From JAGQRJ01 sp041402045 (GTDB lineage Bacteria; Planctomycetota; J058), in assembly GCA_041402045.1 (NCBI GenBank), contig JAWKSZ010000005.1, positions 62,001 to 126,000 on the forward strand: a stretch of 64,000 nt of DNA, in the 5' to 3' direction. Under the pieces are notes generated by a model. That model was not told the DNA's origin and made no database searches. It was given only the letters and a program-made list of their open reading frames with translations. The position numbers were made by a program, and so were the translations under genes. The number at the start of each line of letters is the position of its first letter. The first letter of the stretch is position 1. This document shows positions 26,772-35,473 of the stretch, piece by piece.

Positions 26772-28364
26772 ATGATCCGACTCGCCCTCTGCCTCCTGCT
26801 CCTCGCCCCCGCTGCCCTCGCCGCGCCCTACGCCTTCCGGGGCACGTCCAGCGTCGGCGCCACCTCCGGCGAGGGGGACCTGCACCCCGTCGCCGCCGGC
26901 CTGCGCGTGGTGCGGACCGCGGCCCAGACCACCTTCGCGGGCAGCCTGGCCCCGCGCGGCGACGGTTGGGAGGGCGAGCTGACCGCGTCCGGCGGCGCGG
27001 CGGGCGCGCTGGCCGGGACGCCGGCGGCGCGGCTCAGCGTGCGCGTCACCGCGCGCGCCGGGGGCTACCGCCTGACCTGGAGCGACGCCCAGGGGAACCA
27101 GGGCGAGGAGGACTGGCTCGCGAGCTTGCCCCCTGCCGGGAGCCTCACGCCGCTCGGGAGCGAGGTCTTCGGCCGCGCGCTGCGCGCCTCGGACAACGGC
27201 AACGTCCCCGCCGAGCTGGTGATCAGCGGGGGGAACCAGGTCGCGCAGCGCTTGCTGGTCACGGGCCCCGAGATCTTCGGGGCCGTGGAGCGCCTGATCG
27301 CGGGCGCCGAGCACGAGGTCATGATCCAGAGCTACCTGTGGAAGACCCCCTGCCAGGCGGGGGACGCGATCTTCGCCGGGCTGAAGACCCTCGAGGACCG
27401 CCGCCGCCAGCAAGGGGCCACGACCCCGGTGCGGGTGTTCGTGGTGATCGACAAGCACTGGAGCCTGCGCGGGAACCTGAAGAACCTCGAGCGCGACGTG
27501 GCCGCCGCGGGCCTCGACCCGCGCTACGTGCAGATCCAGACCGCGCCGTTCAAGCAGCGCTATTACGGGCTGCTGCACACCAAGGCCTACCTGGTCGACG
27601 GGGCGCGGGCGATCCTCACCAGCGCCAACGTGCACCCGCCCCAGGACGCGCCGGGCCCGTGGTTCGAGCTGGGCTACCCCGTCGAGGGGCCGGTGTGCGC
27701 GGCCATGCGCGCCGAGTTCGCCCAGCTCTGGACCCACGCGACCGAGGCGCCCCTGCCCGCCGCGCCGCCCCCGGTGCCCGCGGCGGTCTCGGGCGGGATC
27801 CCCGTGGCCCTGGCCTCGCGCCGCCCGCTGTTCAACCCCTTCGGTCGCCGCTTCGCGCACCCGCCGGGGGAGGCCCTGCTCAGCGCGTTCGCGGGCGCCC
27901 AGCGCCGGATCCGGATCCTCTCGCCCCAGCTCAACGACCCGCGGCTGCGCGAGGCCCTCGTCGCCGCTGCCCGGCGCGGCGTCGTGGTCGAGGCGGTGCT
28001 CTCCAAGGACAAGGGGAACTTCCGCCTGCGGCTGCCCGGCCAGGGCGGGACCAACGTCAAGAGCTGCAAGCGCCTGCGCGCGGCCCTCGCCGACGACCCC
28101 GCCGCCCTCGCGCGCCTGCGCCTGCGCTGGTTCTCCGAGGACGGGCAGACCCCGATCGAGGGCGACGGCCCCGGGGCCAACCACGCCAAGTACTGCACCG
28201 TCGACGGCGAGCTCGCGATCGTGGGCAGCACCAACCACGACGTGCAGTCCATGAAGTACAGCCGCGAGCTGGCGCTGGTCGTCGCCGACCGCGCCACCGT
28301 CGAGGCCTGGGACCGGCAGGTGTTCGAGCCGGCCCTCGCCCGCGGGGTCACGGTCGGGCCCTGA
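26772..28364 (+). CDS. Exported phospholipase D-like protein
   Basis: 530 residues from an ATG at 26772 with a signal peptide MIRLALCLLLLAPAALA. Two HxKxxxxD motifs are present: HTKAYLVD near 27575 (followed by ILTSANVH) and HAKYCTVD near 28183 (followed by IVGSTNHD). The pair forms the active site of the PLD superfamily, covering phospholipases, cardiolipin synthases and nucleases. The N-terminal ~130 residues are a beta-rich extra domain. Export and the spacing of the two motifs favour a periplasmic phosphodiesterase; the substrate is not predictable. The 3' end overlaps the convergent gene by 17 bases. Confidence 0.85.
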   Translation: MIRLALCLLLLAPAALAAPYAFRGTSSVGATSGEGDLHPVAAGLRVVRTAAQTTFAGSLAPRGDGWEGELTASGGAAGALAGTPAARLSVRVTARAGGYRLTWSDAQGNQGEEDWLASLPPAGSLTPLGSEVFGRALRASDNGNVPAELVISGGNQVAQRLLVTGPEIFGAVERLIAGAEHEVMIQSYLWKTPCQAGDAIFAGLKTLEDRRRQQGATTPVRVFVVIDKHWSLRGNLKNLERDVAAAGLDPRYVQIQTAPFKQRYYGLLHTKAYLVDGARAILTSANVHPPQDAPGPWFELGYPVEGPVCAAMRAEFAQLWTHATEAPLPAAPPPVPAAVSGGIPVALASRRPLFNPFGRRFAHPPGEALLSAFAGAQRRIRILSPQLNDPRLREALVAAARRGVVVEAVLSKDKGNFRLRLPGQGGTNVKSCKRLRAALADDPAALARLRLRWFSEDGQTPIEGDGPGANHAKYCTVDGELAIVGSTNHDVQSMKYSRELALVVADRATVEAWDRQVFEPALARGVTVGP

Positions 28365-28977
28365 GCCCCCACAGCGTCCAGCCCACTGCGGGGAGCATGC
28401 CCACGAGGCCCCCGACGCCGACCAGGAACAGCGGCACCCGGGCCTCGGACGGCGAGAGCTCGAGGCACACCACGAGGTAGAAGCCGATCAGGGCCACGGC
28501 GATCCCCAGCCCGCCGACCACGCGGTAGGGCAGGCGCAGCCGGGGCGAGACCAGCACCGCGCTCACGCTCGCCAACGTCGGCCCCGTGGCGACCACGGTC
28601 TCGACGTCGACGCACTGCTCGAGCAGGACCGCGATCCCCAGGAGCCCTAGCGCGCCCAGCGCGACGCCCCACCACTCGGCGGGCTCTTCCTCTCGGGGGA
28701 GCCCCGCCGCCCAGCGCCGGCGGACCGCGGTCCACCACGCCGCCAGGCCCAGGCAGGTCGCGAAGTGCAGGAGCACGAACACGAACACCCGGTGGGCGCA
28801 CAGTTCGCGGGTGCCGTCGGCGCACAGCGGGCAGTCGACGAAGGCGACCGCGAAGCCGTTGGCGCCCAGGATCGTGCCCACGACCGGACCGCCCACGACC
28901 CCCAGCCAGAACGCGAGCCCCGCCACCCAGGGGGTGTAGATCCAAGGCAGGCGCTCGGGAGACGCGTCGGGGTCCAC
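28348..28977 (-). CDS. Integral membrane protein of unknown function
   Basis: 209 residues, GTG start. Five or six hydrophobic helices are visible, beginning with WVAGLAFWLGVVGGPVVG and ending with VGVGGLVGMLPAVGWTLWG. A cytoplasmic or periplasmic loop contains DCPLCADGTRELCAHR, with three cysteines and a histidine that could bind a metal. No family recognised. Its 3' end overlaps the phospholipase D-like gene tail to tail. Confidence 0.65.
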   Translation of the reverse strand: MDPDASPERLPWIYTPWVAGLAFWLGVVGGPVVGTILGANGFAVAFVDCPLCADGTRELCAHRVFVFVLLHFATCLGLAAWWTAVRRRWAAGLPREEEPAEWWGVALGALGLLGIAVLLEQCVDVETVVATGPTLASVSAVLVSPRLRLPYRVVGGLGIAVALIGFYLVVCLELSPSEARVPLFLVGVGGLVGMLPAVGWTLWGLRARP

Positions 28978-29053
28978 GGCCTCAGGCTACGCGGGACACA
29001 GCGTTTGCGCTCACGGGCGGAACGGGTGCATGGGTAAGGTCCTCACCAGGCAG

Positions 29054-29488
29054 CTAGGGCAGCAACCAGCCTTGGACGGCTCCGCGCAGCGCAGCGAGAA
29101 GGCGTTCCTCGGCAAGCCGTGGGTCCTGCAGGGCCTCCTCCAGCGCATAGCTGGATCGGCGGATCGCCTTCACGACGTAGCGAGGTCGTTGCGAACTCGA
29201 GATCGCGTCGACGAGCGCGTCCAAGGCCGCCGCGAGCGCAGAGGGTGGCGCGCTGCTGGCGAGGGAGTTCGAGATCGAGATCGAGCCGCCTCTCAGGTCG
29301 AGGAGCACTCGTAGCACCCCGGACGGGTCCTCGCCGGCGTCCAACTGCCGAAGGGTGTGGCGCCCTGCGTTCGCCGCTCGTGCGATCTCTGCAGGGGCCG
29401 CCTCCAGGTCGATCGCGTCCAGGGCAGCCTCGGTAGCAGCTCGGGCGAGCGGCAAGCAGCTCCTGCCTTCACGGACGATCTCGTCCAT
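29054..29488 (-). CDS. Small helical protein, partner of the overlapping gene
   Basis: 144 residues from an ATG at 29488, inside the last codons of the gene that precedes it on this strand. It is alanine-rich and all-helical (LARAATEAALDAIDLEAA, LEEALQDPRLAEERLLAAL) with no hydrophobic segment. No homologue recognised. Because it continues the theme of the upstream frame in another register, an alternative is that both are halves of one frameshifted gene; the overlap of 20 bases would fit either reading. Confidence 0.5.
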   Translation of the reverse strand: MDEIVREGRSCLPLARAATEAALDAIDLEAAPAEIARAANAGRHTLRQLDAGEDPSGVLRVLLDLRGGSISISNSLASSAPPSALAAALDALVDAISSSQRPRYVVKAIRRSSYALEEALQDPRLAEERLLAALRGAVQGWLLP

Positions 29489-29717
29489 GCGCGTCGAGGA
29501 GTTCGACCGCCCGCTCGAGGTCCTCCGCCTCGAGCGCTCCACCGGCTTCACCGAGGGCCTGCCGAGCACCCGCGTCACCGAGCGCAGCCGCGAAGGTCAG
29601 CACGGCAGAACTCAGGGCCCCCGACCGGATCTGTAGCCTGAGGAGCTGCAGCTTCACCGAGAGTTCCCCCGTGGCCTCCCAGGCGCTCTTGAGCTCATGG
29701 AGTCGAGAGTCGGCCAC
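29469..29717 (-). CDS. Small protein of the HELxxAWxxTG family, copy 1
   Basis: 82 residues. RLHELKSAWEATGELSVK and the following LLRLQIRSGALSS resemble the N-terminus of the protein at 32441-32986 (RHHELERAWRTSGAVEDE, YLRDRVRVGTLTR) and a widespread myxobacterial and planctomycete pattern of small helical proteins with AALGDAGARQAL-like repeats. Function unknown. It could be an intact short gene coupled to the next, or the N-terminal half of a frameshifted one. Confidence 0.5.
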   Translation of the reverse strand: MADSRLHELKSAWEATGELSVKLQLLRLQIRSGALSSAVLTFAAALGDAGARQALGEAGGALEAEDLERAVELLDAHGRDRP

Positions 29718-30044
29718 TGACAGGATCCAATCGATCCCTCCAAGCGTACGAGGAGGCCGCTATCCTTGAAGGGCGCGCAGGCTGCGGGCGACGACGAAGA
29801 AGATTCTGGCACGAGGGTGTTCCGCGACTCGAGGTGAGGCCTGACAAGCGGCGGCTACTTGCTTTCAGCGAAGCACCACCTCTCGAAGAGACATGCGGTT
29901 CTGTGCGAGGAAGAAGGCAGCCTGTGGCGCCTGCTGACGAAACCTGAGGTCCACACTGCCACATGGCCGTCACTGCCCGTCGACATAGACCCTCCGGAGC
30001 GAAGAGCGCCGGGCGAGAGTTCGAGTCCGAACTCGCTGGCTTAG
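29718..30044. other. Intergenic region, 327 bp, no feature recognised
   Basis: Lower GC than the surroundings. Short open frames exist on both strands, but none has an RBS, recognisable content or a plausible start. No hairpin with a T-run was seen. It lies between the small helical gene pair and the 3' end of the TPR-kinase. Confidence 0.4.
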
Positions 30045-32219
30045 TTACTGCTTTGCCCAGGCCCGCTTGCGCAGCTCCTTCACCTTGGGAACGAATTGTT
30101 GCGGGAGTCCTAGCTCGAGGGCCATGTCGACGTCCTTCGCGGTCTCCTCGTAGTGCCCGAGTTGGTAGCGACTGACCGCACGGTAGGCGTAGTAGCGAGC
30201 GACTCCAAGGTCGAGCTCGATCGCGCGGTCGAAGTCCTTCACCGCCTGCGCGGAGTTCCCAGCGTGGTGGTGGCTCAATCCGCGATTGGCCCAGACTTGC
30301 GACTCCTCCGGGGTCGAGCGGAGCGCGCGATCGAAGTCCTCGATCGCTGCTTCATGCTTGGCTTGCCGGGCGCGGCTCCGGCCCCGTTGGGCATAAGCCT
30401 CCCCCAACGTCGGATCCAGCGCCAAAGCGCGATCGTACGCCGCTTCAGCTGCCGCGTAGCGCTGCATGCTCAAGTGCTGATTGCCCTTCTCCAACCAAAC
30501 GCGCGCTTGCTCCTTCCCCTCCTCGCCTGCACTCTCGCCGAGCTGAGCAATGACCCTGCTCTTCATCAACTCGAGCTGTTTGCTCACCGACTCGGGGACT
30601 CCGAGCTCCAGGGCATGCTCGAAGTCTTCGAGTGCCTCCGCTGGGAGATCGAGGAACATCTTGGCGAACCCTCGATTGCCGTAGACCAAGCCTGTCTCGA
30701 CTCCGAGTTCGATAGCCTTGTCGTAGTCCGGCAGCGCGGTCGCGTGTCGACCCAGGTCGGTCTTGGTAACCGCGCGGTTGGCATACGCCTCCGCGAGTCG
30801 AGGATCGAGCTCGAGGGCCCGATCAAAGTCCGCCAGGGCGCCCTCGTGTTGCTCGAGATACGACTTGCACAACCCCCGGCCCCGATACGCGCTGGCGTTC
30901 GTCGGTTCGAGCTCTAGCTGTCTTCCATAGGCTTCGATCGCCTCGACGTAGCGCCTCTCGGCGAACTTGACCGCTGCCAGATTGGCAAAGCAAAGCGGGT
31001 TGCTGGGATCGAGCTCGATCGCGGCCTCGCAGGCTGCACTCGCCTGGGCGTGTTCCCCCTTCAAGACGTGCCCGGGAACCGACTCCAAGAGCTCAGTTGC
31101 CCGCCGCGCCCGTTCCTCGACCTCCGCCATGACGTCGGGAGAGGGTTCGGGTCGGCGCTCAGCTGGTGGCTGAGGAGATCGCTCACGGCTCGGTTCGCGC
31201 TGGGGTTGCGCCGGCTCCTCCTGGCTCGCGAGATCGGAGGCGACGGTTTGCCCCACGGCGGTCTCGTCGAGCGGAAGGTTTGCGCGCGTGAAGACGTAGA
31301 GCGCGACTCCGATCGTCAACGCGGTCGCAGGCACGAGGCTGAGCAGGATCTTGGGCAGGCTCGATTTCGAGCTTGGTTGGGACCGCTTGTCTCGCCGCAC
31401 CTTGCGCTTCGCGGCGTGCAAGTCGAGGGCGTGCACCAGTTCGTCGAGGGTTGGACGGTGATCCGGCTCGTCATCGAGGCAGAGGAAGATCAGGTCGTCC
31501 AACCAGAGTGGGATCTTATCTCGCGACTCTGATGGGCGAGGGGCGTCACCCGCAAACGCCTGGAGTGCCTCTTGAATGCTCGCCCCGTGGCGTGGCGCTT
31601 GGCCACACAGCAACGCGTAGAGCGTCGCTCCAAGTGCGTAGACATCGGAGGCCGGGCCGATCTTCTCCAGCTCGCCGAACGCTTGTTCACGAGGCCAGAA
31701 CCCCGGGGTGCCCATGAAGCGACCACAGACCGAGAGGCTCACCGTTTGGGAGACGCCCGGAGACACGGTCTTCACCAGACCAAAGTCGGTGAGCAACGCG
31801 TTGCCTCGCTGATCCAAGAGGACGTTGTCTGGCTTCACGTCACGGTGAACGAGGCCCAGTTCGTGTGCTGCCTGGAGGCCCTTCCCGATCTGAGCCCCGA
31901 TCGTAACGACTTGGTTGACCGGGAGCGCGCCTTCTCGACTGAGCCGGTCTTGAAGCGACTCCCCCTTGACCAGCGGCAGGACCAGGCAGGGGTGGCCTGC
32001 GTGTTCGCCGACGTCCAAAAGTGGAACGATGTTCGGGTGCACCAATTGCGCCATGGCCTGGGCTTCGCGCTGCAGTCGGGCTCGGCTGCGCTCGTCGTCA
32101 ATCCGCAGCAGCTTGACTACCACTTCGCGACCGAGGCGTTGATCGCGAGCTCGATACACGATTCCCATGCCGCCGCGAGCGAGCTCGCTTTCGATCGCGT
32201 AGGGGCCGATGCTCCGCAC
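30045..32219 (-). CDS. Ser/Thr protein kinase with TPR array, atypical base usage
   Basis: 724 residues from a GTG at 32219; the frame stays open upstream through a repeat, so the start is uncertain. The PknB-type kinase has ARGGMGIVYRARD, VVVKLL, HRDVKPDNVLL and DFGLV, then one transmembrane helix (ILLSLVPATALTIGVALYVF) and a linker rich in Pro/Glu/Arg. The rest is TPR units with the pattern AYANRAVTKTDLGRHATAL and DYDKAIEL, at least seven of them. Kinase is cytoplasmic and the TPRs are outside. Unlike its neighbours it uses more A/T-ending codons and contains six CATC/GATG tetramers, suggesting transfer. It sits between two related small genes and after a dispersed repeat. Confidence 0.88.
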   Translation of the reverse strand: MRSIGPYAIESELARGGMGIVYRARDQRLGREVVVKLLRIDDERSRARLQREAQAMAQLVHPNIVPLLDVGEHAGHPCLVLPLVKGESLQDRLSREGALPVNQVVTIGAQIGKGLQAAHELGLVHRDVKPDNVLLDQRGNALLTDFGLVKTVSPGVSQTVSLSVCGRFMGTPGFWPREQAFGELEKIGPASDVYALGATLYALLCGQAPRHGASIQEALQAFAGDAPRPSESRDKIPLWLDDLIFLCLDDEPDHRPTLDELVHALDLHAAKRKVRRDKRSQPSSKSSLPKILLSLVPATALTIGVALYVFTRANLPLDETAVGQTVASDLASQEEPAQPQREPSRERSPQPPAERRPEPSPDVMAEVEERARRATELLESVPGHVLKGEHAQASAACEAAIELDPSNPLCFANLAAVKFAERRYVEAIEAYGRQLELEPTNASAYRGRGLCKSYLEQHEGALADFDRALELDPRLAEAYANRAVTKTDLGRHATALPDYDKAIELGVETGLVYGNRGFAKMFLDLPAEALEDFEHALELGVPESVSKQLELMKSRVIAQLGESAGEEGKEQARVWLEKGNQHLSMQRYAAAEAAYDRALALDPTLGEAYAQRGRSRARQAKHEAAIEDFDRALRSTPEESQVWANRGLSHHHAGNSAQAVKDFDRAIELDLGVARYYAYRAVSRYQLGHYEETAKDVDMALELGLPQQFVPKVKELRKRAWAKQ

Positions 32220-32266
32220 ACGGGAGCTTGGCGCAACGCCCGGCAGGGCGCAAGGAGCGATCCCCC

Positions 32267-32330
32267 GGGCGGCCCCGCGGGCCTTCTCTCGTCCCTGGGT
32301 TGGGGCCACGGCGACCGCTCGCCGGCGCGC
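32267..32330 (-). repeat. Dispersed repeat B, copy 3
   Basis: On the minus strand this 64-base stretch matches the repeats at 57.17 and 57.72 kb (shared core GCCGGCGAGCGGTCGCCGTG, then CCCCAACCCA and GAGAAGGCCCGC) with a handful of differences. It lies just upstream of the TPR-kinase, on the same strand, and its translation runs in frame into that gene. Confidence 0.8.
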
Positions 32331-32440
32331 GGGTCGCCACGCCGGCGTCCGTGCTGGCGAGGCTCGCGGGGGTCGCGGGGCTGGGGTGTGCCTCATTCGT
32401 CGCCTCGGTGTGGGCCTTCGGCTGAGTCCGCGTCGCGGGG

Positions 32441-32986
32441 TCAGAGCAGGGACGCGAGGGTCCGCTTCGACCAGGCGAGGGCGTCGCCCTCGGGGAACCG
32501 CTCCGCGAGCAGGTCCGCGACGAGCTGCAGGCCGTCGGCGTTGGGGACGCGCTGGCCCACGAAGGACAGCGCGGACAGCCCGAGCTCGAAGCCGGTGTGC
32601 CCGCTGATCGAGGCGAGGCCCGAGATCGTGCCCGCATGGAAGGACGCCTCCGAGTGGGGCGTCGCCCGCCAGCGGGCGAACGCGTCCTGGTAGCGCGGGT
32701 CGGTGGCGCCGTCGGGGGAGAGCTTCGCAGCCAGCGCCCAGGCGAGGTCGGCGAAGAGTGGCCGGTCGAGGGTGCCCAGCGCCAGCAGCCACGCGTCGAA
32801 GGAGCTCGGCGGCTCGGAGTCGGACGCGGCGATCGCGGCGGGGTCTCCGGTCAACGCGATCGCCCGCAGGCGGGCACGCGTCAGGGTCCCCACCCGCACG
32901 CGGTCTCGGAGGTAGGTCGCCTCGTCCTCGACGGCACCGCTGGTCCTCCAGGCGCGCTCGAGCTCGTGGTGGCGACGGTCGCTCAT
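32441..32986 (-). CDS. Helical protein of the HELxxAWxxTG family, copy 2
   Basis: 181 residues, ATG at 32986. The N-terminus MSDRRHHELERAWRTSG is related to the small protein at 29469-29717. Several short repeats follow (AIALTGDPAAIAAS, ALGTLDRPLFADLAWALAAKL), all helical, without signal peptide or hydrophobic helix. Function unknown. It diverges from the next gene, with 75 bases between the starts. Its codon usage is of the host type, unlike the kinase beside it. Confidence 0.65.
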   Translation of the reverse strand: MSDRRHHELERAWRTSGAVEDEATYLRDRVRVGTLTRARLRAIALTGDPAAIAASDSEPPSSFDAWLLALGTLDRPLFADLAWALAAKLSPDGATDPRYQDAFARWRATPHSEASFHAGTISGLASISGHTGFELGLSALSFVGQRVPNADGLQLVADLLAERFPEGDALAWSKRTLASLL

Positions 32987-33061
32987 GGGGAGCCTCGGGG
33001 CGCGCCCGGGGGTGACAGCGTGCGGCGCAGCCGCGGTCGCTCGGTCACACTCGAGCGACCC

Positions 33062-33988
33062 ATGACCGTAGACGTCGACGCGATCCGCTGCCAGGCGGGC
33101 TTCTGGGACGGGCTCTACCGCCCGCTGACGCGGCCGCAGACGATCCCTGCGGTGCTGGGGCTCTTGGCGCAGCGGCTGGCGGAGGCCCCGCGGGGGGACG
33201 AGGAGGACCGGTTCCTGGTCCGCGCGCGGCTCTCGGTCACCGGTCCGCTGGCGGATCGGGTGTGGGTCACGGCGACGCGGGGCGGGGAGCCCGTCGACCT
33301 GCGGGCGTGGGCGGTCGAGCACCGCGAGGGCCTGGAGCGCGACGGGCTCGCGCCGTTCTGCGCCGGGCTCGAGCCGGAGCTCGAGGGGTCGTTTCCTGTC
33401 GACCCGGGGGAGTTCTACGCGCGCTGCGTGCCGCACTACGACGGCTTCCTCCACGCCTGGACCAGCATGGAGTCGGTACGCGCGCACTACCGGGGCTGGT
33501 CCCTCGAGCGGCAGGTGCGCTTCCACCACGAGTTCGTGCACTACGCGGAGAACGACCGCGCCGTCGGCGAGCCCGAACCCGGGCTGCAGGCGGCGGCGGC
33601 GTGGCTGCTCCCCCAGCGGCGCTACATACTCCAGTGGAAGCTCGCGCTCAGGGAGCGGCCCGAGCCCCGGCCGGCGTGGACGCGGCGAGTCGAGGAACCC
33701 TTGCTCGCGGCGGTCGAGGCGTTGCGGGTGCGGGCTGCGGAGGTGCCGTCGCAGGCCTGGGAGGTGCCCTTCCTCGGGGAGTTCCTCGACGCGCCCTACC
33801 GGACCTACCCGGGGGAGAACCCGACCGAGGAGGTCCTGCACCGCCTGGGCTGCGACGAGGGGCGGCTCCTGCGCCTGCGCCTGATCCACGCGGCCTACGA
33901 GCTCCCGGGCGGGATCGTGGGCCCCCTCGCCGCGGAGCACGGGCGAGTGACGCAGCTCGCGCGGGAGGCCTTGGGCTGGTGCTGGTAG
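33062..33988 (+). CDS. Hypothetical protein (308 aa)
   Basis: 308 residues from an ATG at 33062. No recognised family or motif. Mixed helix and strand, rich in Arg, Glu, Leu and Trp, with HYDGFLHAWTSMESVRAHYRG, FHHEFVHYAENDRA and a C-terminal LAREALGWCW. No signal peptide or transmembrane helix, so cytoplasmic. It converges with the LRR gene, with only six bases between the stops. It has host-like codon usage, and divergence from the gene at 32441 suggests a shared promoter region. Confidence 0.6.
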   Translation: MTVDVDAIRCQAGFWDGLYRPLTRPQTIPAVLGLLAQRLAEAPRGDEEDRFLVRARLSVTGPLADRVWVTATRGGEPVDLRAWAVEHREGLERDGLAPFCAGLEPELEGSFPVDPGEFYARCVPHYDGFLHAWTSMESVRAHYRGWSLERQVRFHHEFVHYAENDRAVGEPEPGLQAAAAWLLPQRRYILQWKLALRERPEPRPAWTRRVEEPLLAAVEALRVRAAEVPSQAWEVPFLGEFLDAPYRTYPGENPTEEVLHRLGCDEGRLLRLRLIHAAYELPGGIVGPLAAEHGRVTQLAREALGWCW

Positions 33989-33994
33989 CCCGGC

Positions 33995-35062
33995 TCAGAG
34001 GTCGTAGGTGGTCTGGCTCGTGTTCCGGTAGACCGTGGTGCAGCTCGGGCAGGTCTGGCTCGAGCTCGTCGTGACCTGCACCCACTCGTAGTCGCCGCCG
34101 GTCGGCGGGAGGCTGGGCCGGGAGGGCGCCGGCTCGGGCGGGGGAGGCGGGATCGTGCCGCCGCAGCGCGGGCAGCCCACGCGGTGGCCGGCGCGGATCC
34201 CGGGGCAGTCGCTGACGTGCACCTGCTCCAGCCGCGTGCCCCGCAGCTCCGCCAGGCCGGCGTTGGTGATCCCGTCCACCTTGTAGAGGCGCAGCGTGCG
34301 CAGGGCCGGGCAGCTGGCCACCGCGGCGAGGTCGGCGTCTCGGAGCGGGCCCTGGAGCTCCAGCTCCTCCAGGTAGCGCATGTCGCGCAGCGCGGCCAGG
34401 TCGCGCCCGTCGCCGACGCTGACCTGCTTCAGCGAGAGGTGGGTCAGGCGGGGCAGCTCCGCCAGGCCCGGGCCCAGGGACTCGAGCTTGGTGCTGTAGA
34501 GCAGCTCGCCTTCGAGGTGGAGCGAGGTCAGGTTCGGCAACCGGGCCAGCTCGGCGAAGGTCTCGACGGTCGGGCGGAACGCGCGCGCGCGCAGGTCGAG
34601 GGCCTCGAGGTCGCTGAGGGCGAGCACCGCCTGCCAGCCCCGAGCGCTCCAGGTCGTGCGGGTGTTGAGGCACAGCGCGCGCAGCGGGAGCCCCTCCAGC
34701 GCTTCGAGCAGCGCGTCGTCGGACTCGTTGAGCGAGACCGCCGGCACCGCGTGCTGCGCGAGCAGGCTGCGCCAGGTCGCGCGGCGCGCGTCGTCGGGGC
34801 AGTGCTCGATCCTCACCCCCCACAGCCAGTGCTCGGGCACCCACGTAGCCTTCCAGGCGAGGGTCTGGTCGTAGCTCGAGCGGGGCGCGTAGTAGAAGAC
34901 GCTGTAGGCGTCGGGGCGCTTCACTGAGTGCAGGCGGCGCGCCATGAGGAAGCGCCGGGGGACCGGGATCCCCATGCGCCTGCGCGCCGAGATCGCGCGC
35001 TCCAGCGCCGCGGGGTCCTGGTCCCAGTCTCGTTCGAGCTGTCGCAGCGTCTCGTCGGCCAC
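33995..35062 (-). CDS. Leucine-rich repeat protein with C-terminal zinc-binding tail
   Basis: 355 residues from a GTG at 35062, eight bases after AGGAGG; the upstream GTG at 35071 touches the RBS and is less likely. N-terminal region about 1-110 with PRRFLMARRLHSVKRPDAYSV. LRR-type repeats span about 125-290: LPLRALCLNTRTTW, LSDLEALDLRAR, LPNLTSLHLEGELL, LPRLTHLSLKQVSV, MRYLEELELQG and CPALRTLRLYK. The tail has CPRCGG and CPSC about 50 residues apart, a possible zinc-binding site separated by a Pro-rich linker. Cytoplasmic. Function unknown, probably protein binding. Confidence 0.8.
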   Translation of the reverse strand: MADETLRQLERDWDQDPAALERAISARRRMGIPVPRRFLMARRLHSVKRPDAYSVFYYAPRSSYDQTLAWKATWVPEHWLWGVRIEHCPDDARRATWRSLLAQHAVPAVSLNESDDALLEALEGLPLRALCLNTRTTWSARGWQAVLALSDLEALDLRARAFRPTVETFAELARLPNLTSLHLEGELLYSTKLESLGPGLAELPRLTHLSLKQVSVGDGRDLAALRDMRYLEELELQGPLRDADLAAVASCPALRTLRLYKVDGITNAGLAELRGTRLEQVHVSDCPGIRAGHRVGCPRCGGTIPPPPPEPAPSRPSLPPTGGDYEWVQVTTSSSQTCPSCTTVYRNTSQTTYDL

Positions 35063-35153
35063 TCGGCGCACCCTCCTCGGCCAGCATAGCGGAGCCGACG
35101 GGAGTGGCCCGGACGTAGACTGGGTGGGTGGACCCCTTGGAGCAGACTCGCAC

Positions 35154-35444
35154 GTGGGCACCCGCGCGGTGAAGCCGACCGTCTACCCCGAGCAGGTGGG
35201 GCGCATGCTGCGGGCGTGCGCGGCCTATCGGGAGGGAGACCTCGCGTTCGAGGTCTTCAAGGCCGAGGTGTGGCGGTGCGCGTGCGCGATCGAAGCGTGC
35301 GACGAGCTCGACTTCCGCGAGTTCCTGCAATGCGCCGAGGCGCGGCTCGACATGGCGCAGTTCGGGCCCGAGTCGGAGCTCGGCGGGCAGGCCGCGGAGG
35401 TCGCCCGAGAGGTCGCCGCGGAGTGCGCCCGCCGGCTTCCGTAG
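35154..35444 (+). CDS. Small acidic helical protein (96 aa)
   Basis: 96 residues from a GTG at 35154; no strong RBS is seen, and the true start may be the internal Met in MLRACAAYREGD. Helical and acidic, with FEVFKAEVWRCACAIEAC and REFLQCAEARLDMAQFG. Size and composition resemble small immunity-type proteins in related genomes, but that is only a resemblance. It diverges from the LRR gene, with 91 bases between the starts. Confidence 0.45.
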   Translation: MGTRAVKPTVYPEQVGRMLRACAAYREGDLAFEVFKAEVWRCACAIEACDELDFREFLQCAEARLDMAQFGPESELGGQAAEVAREVAAECARRLP

Positions 35445-35473
35445 CGCTTGCTGCGGGTCCCTCCCCTCCTTGA

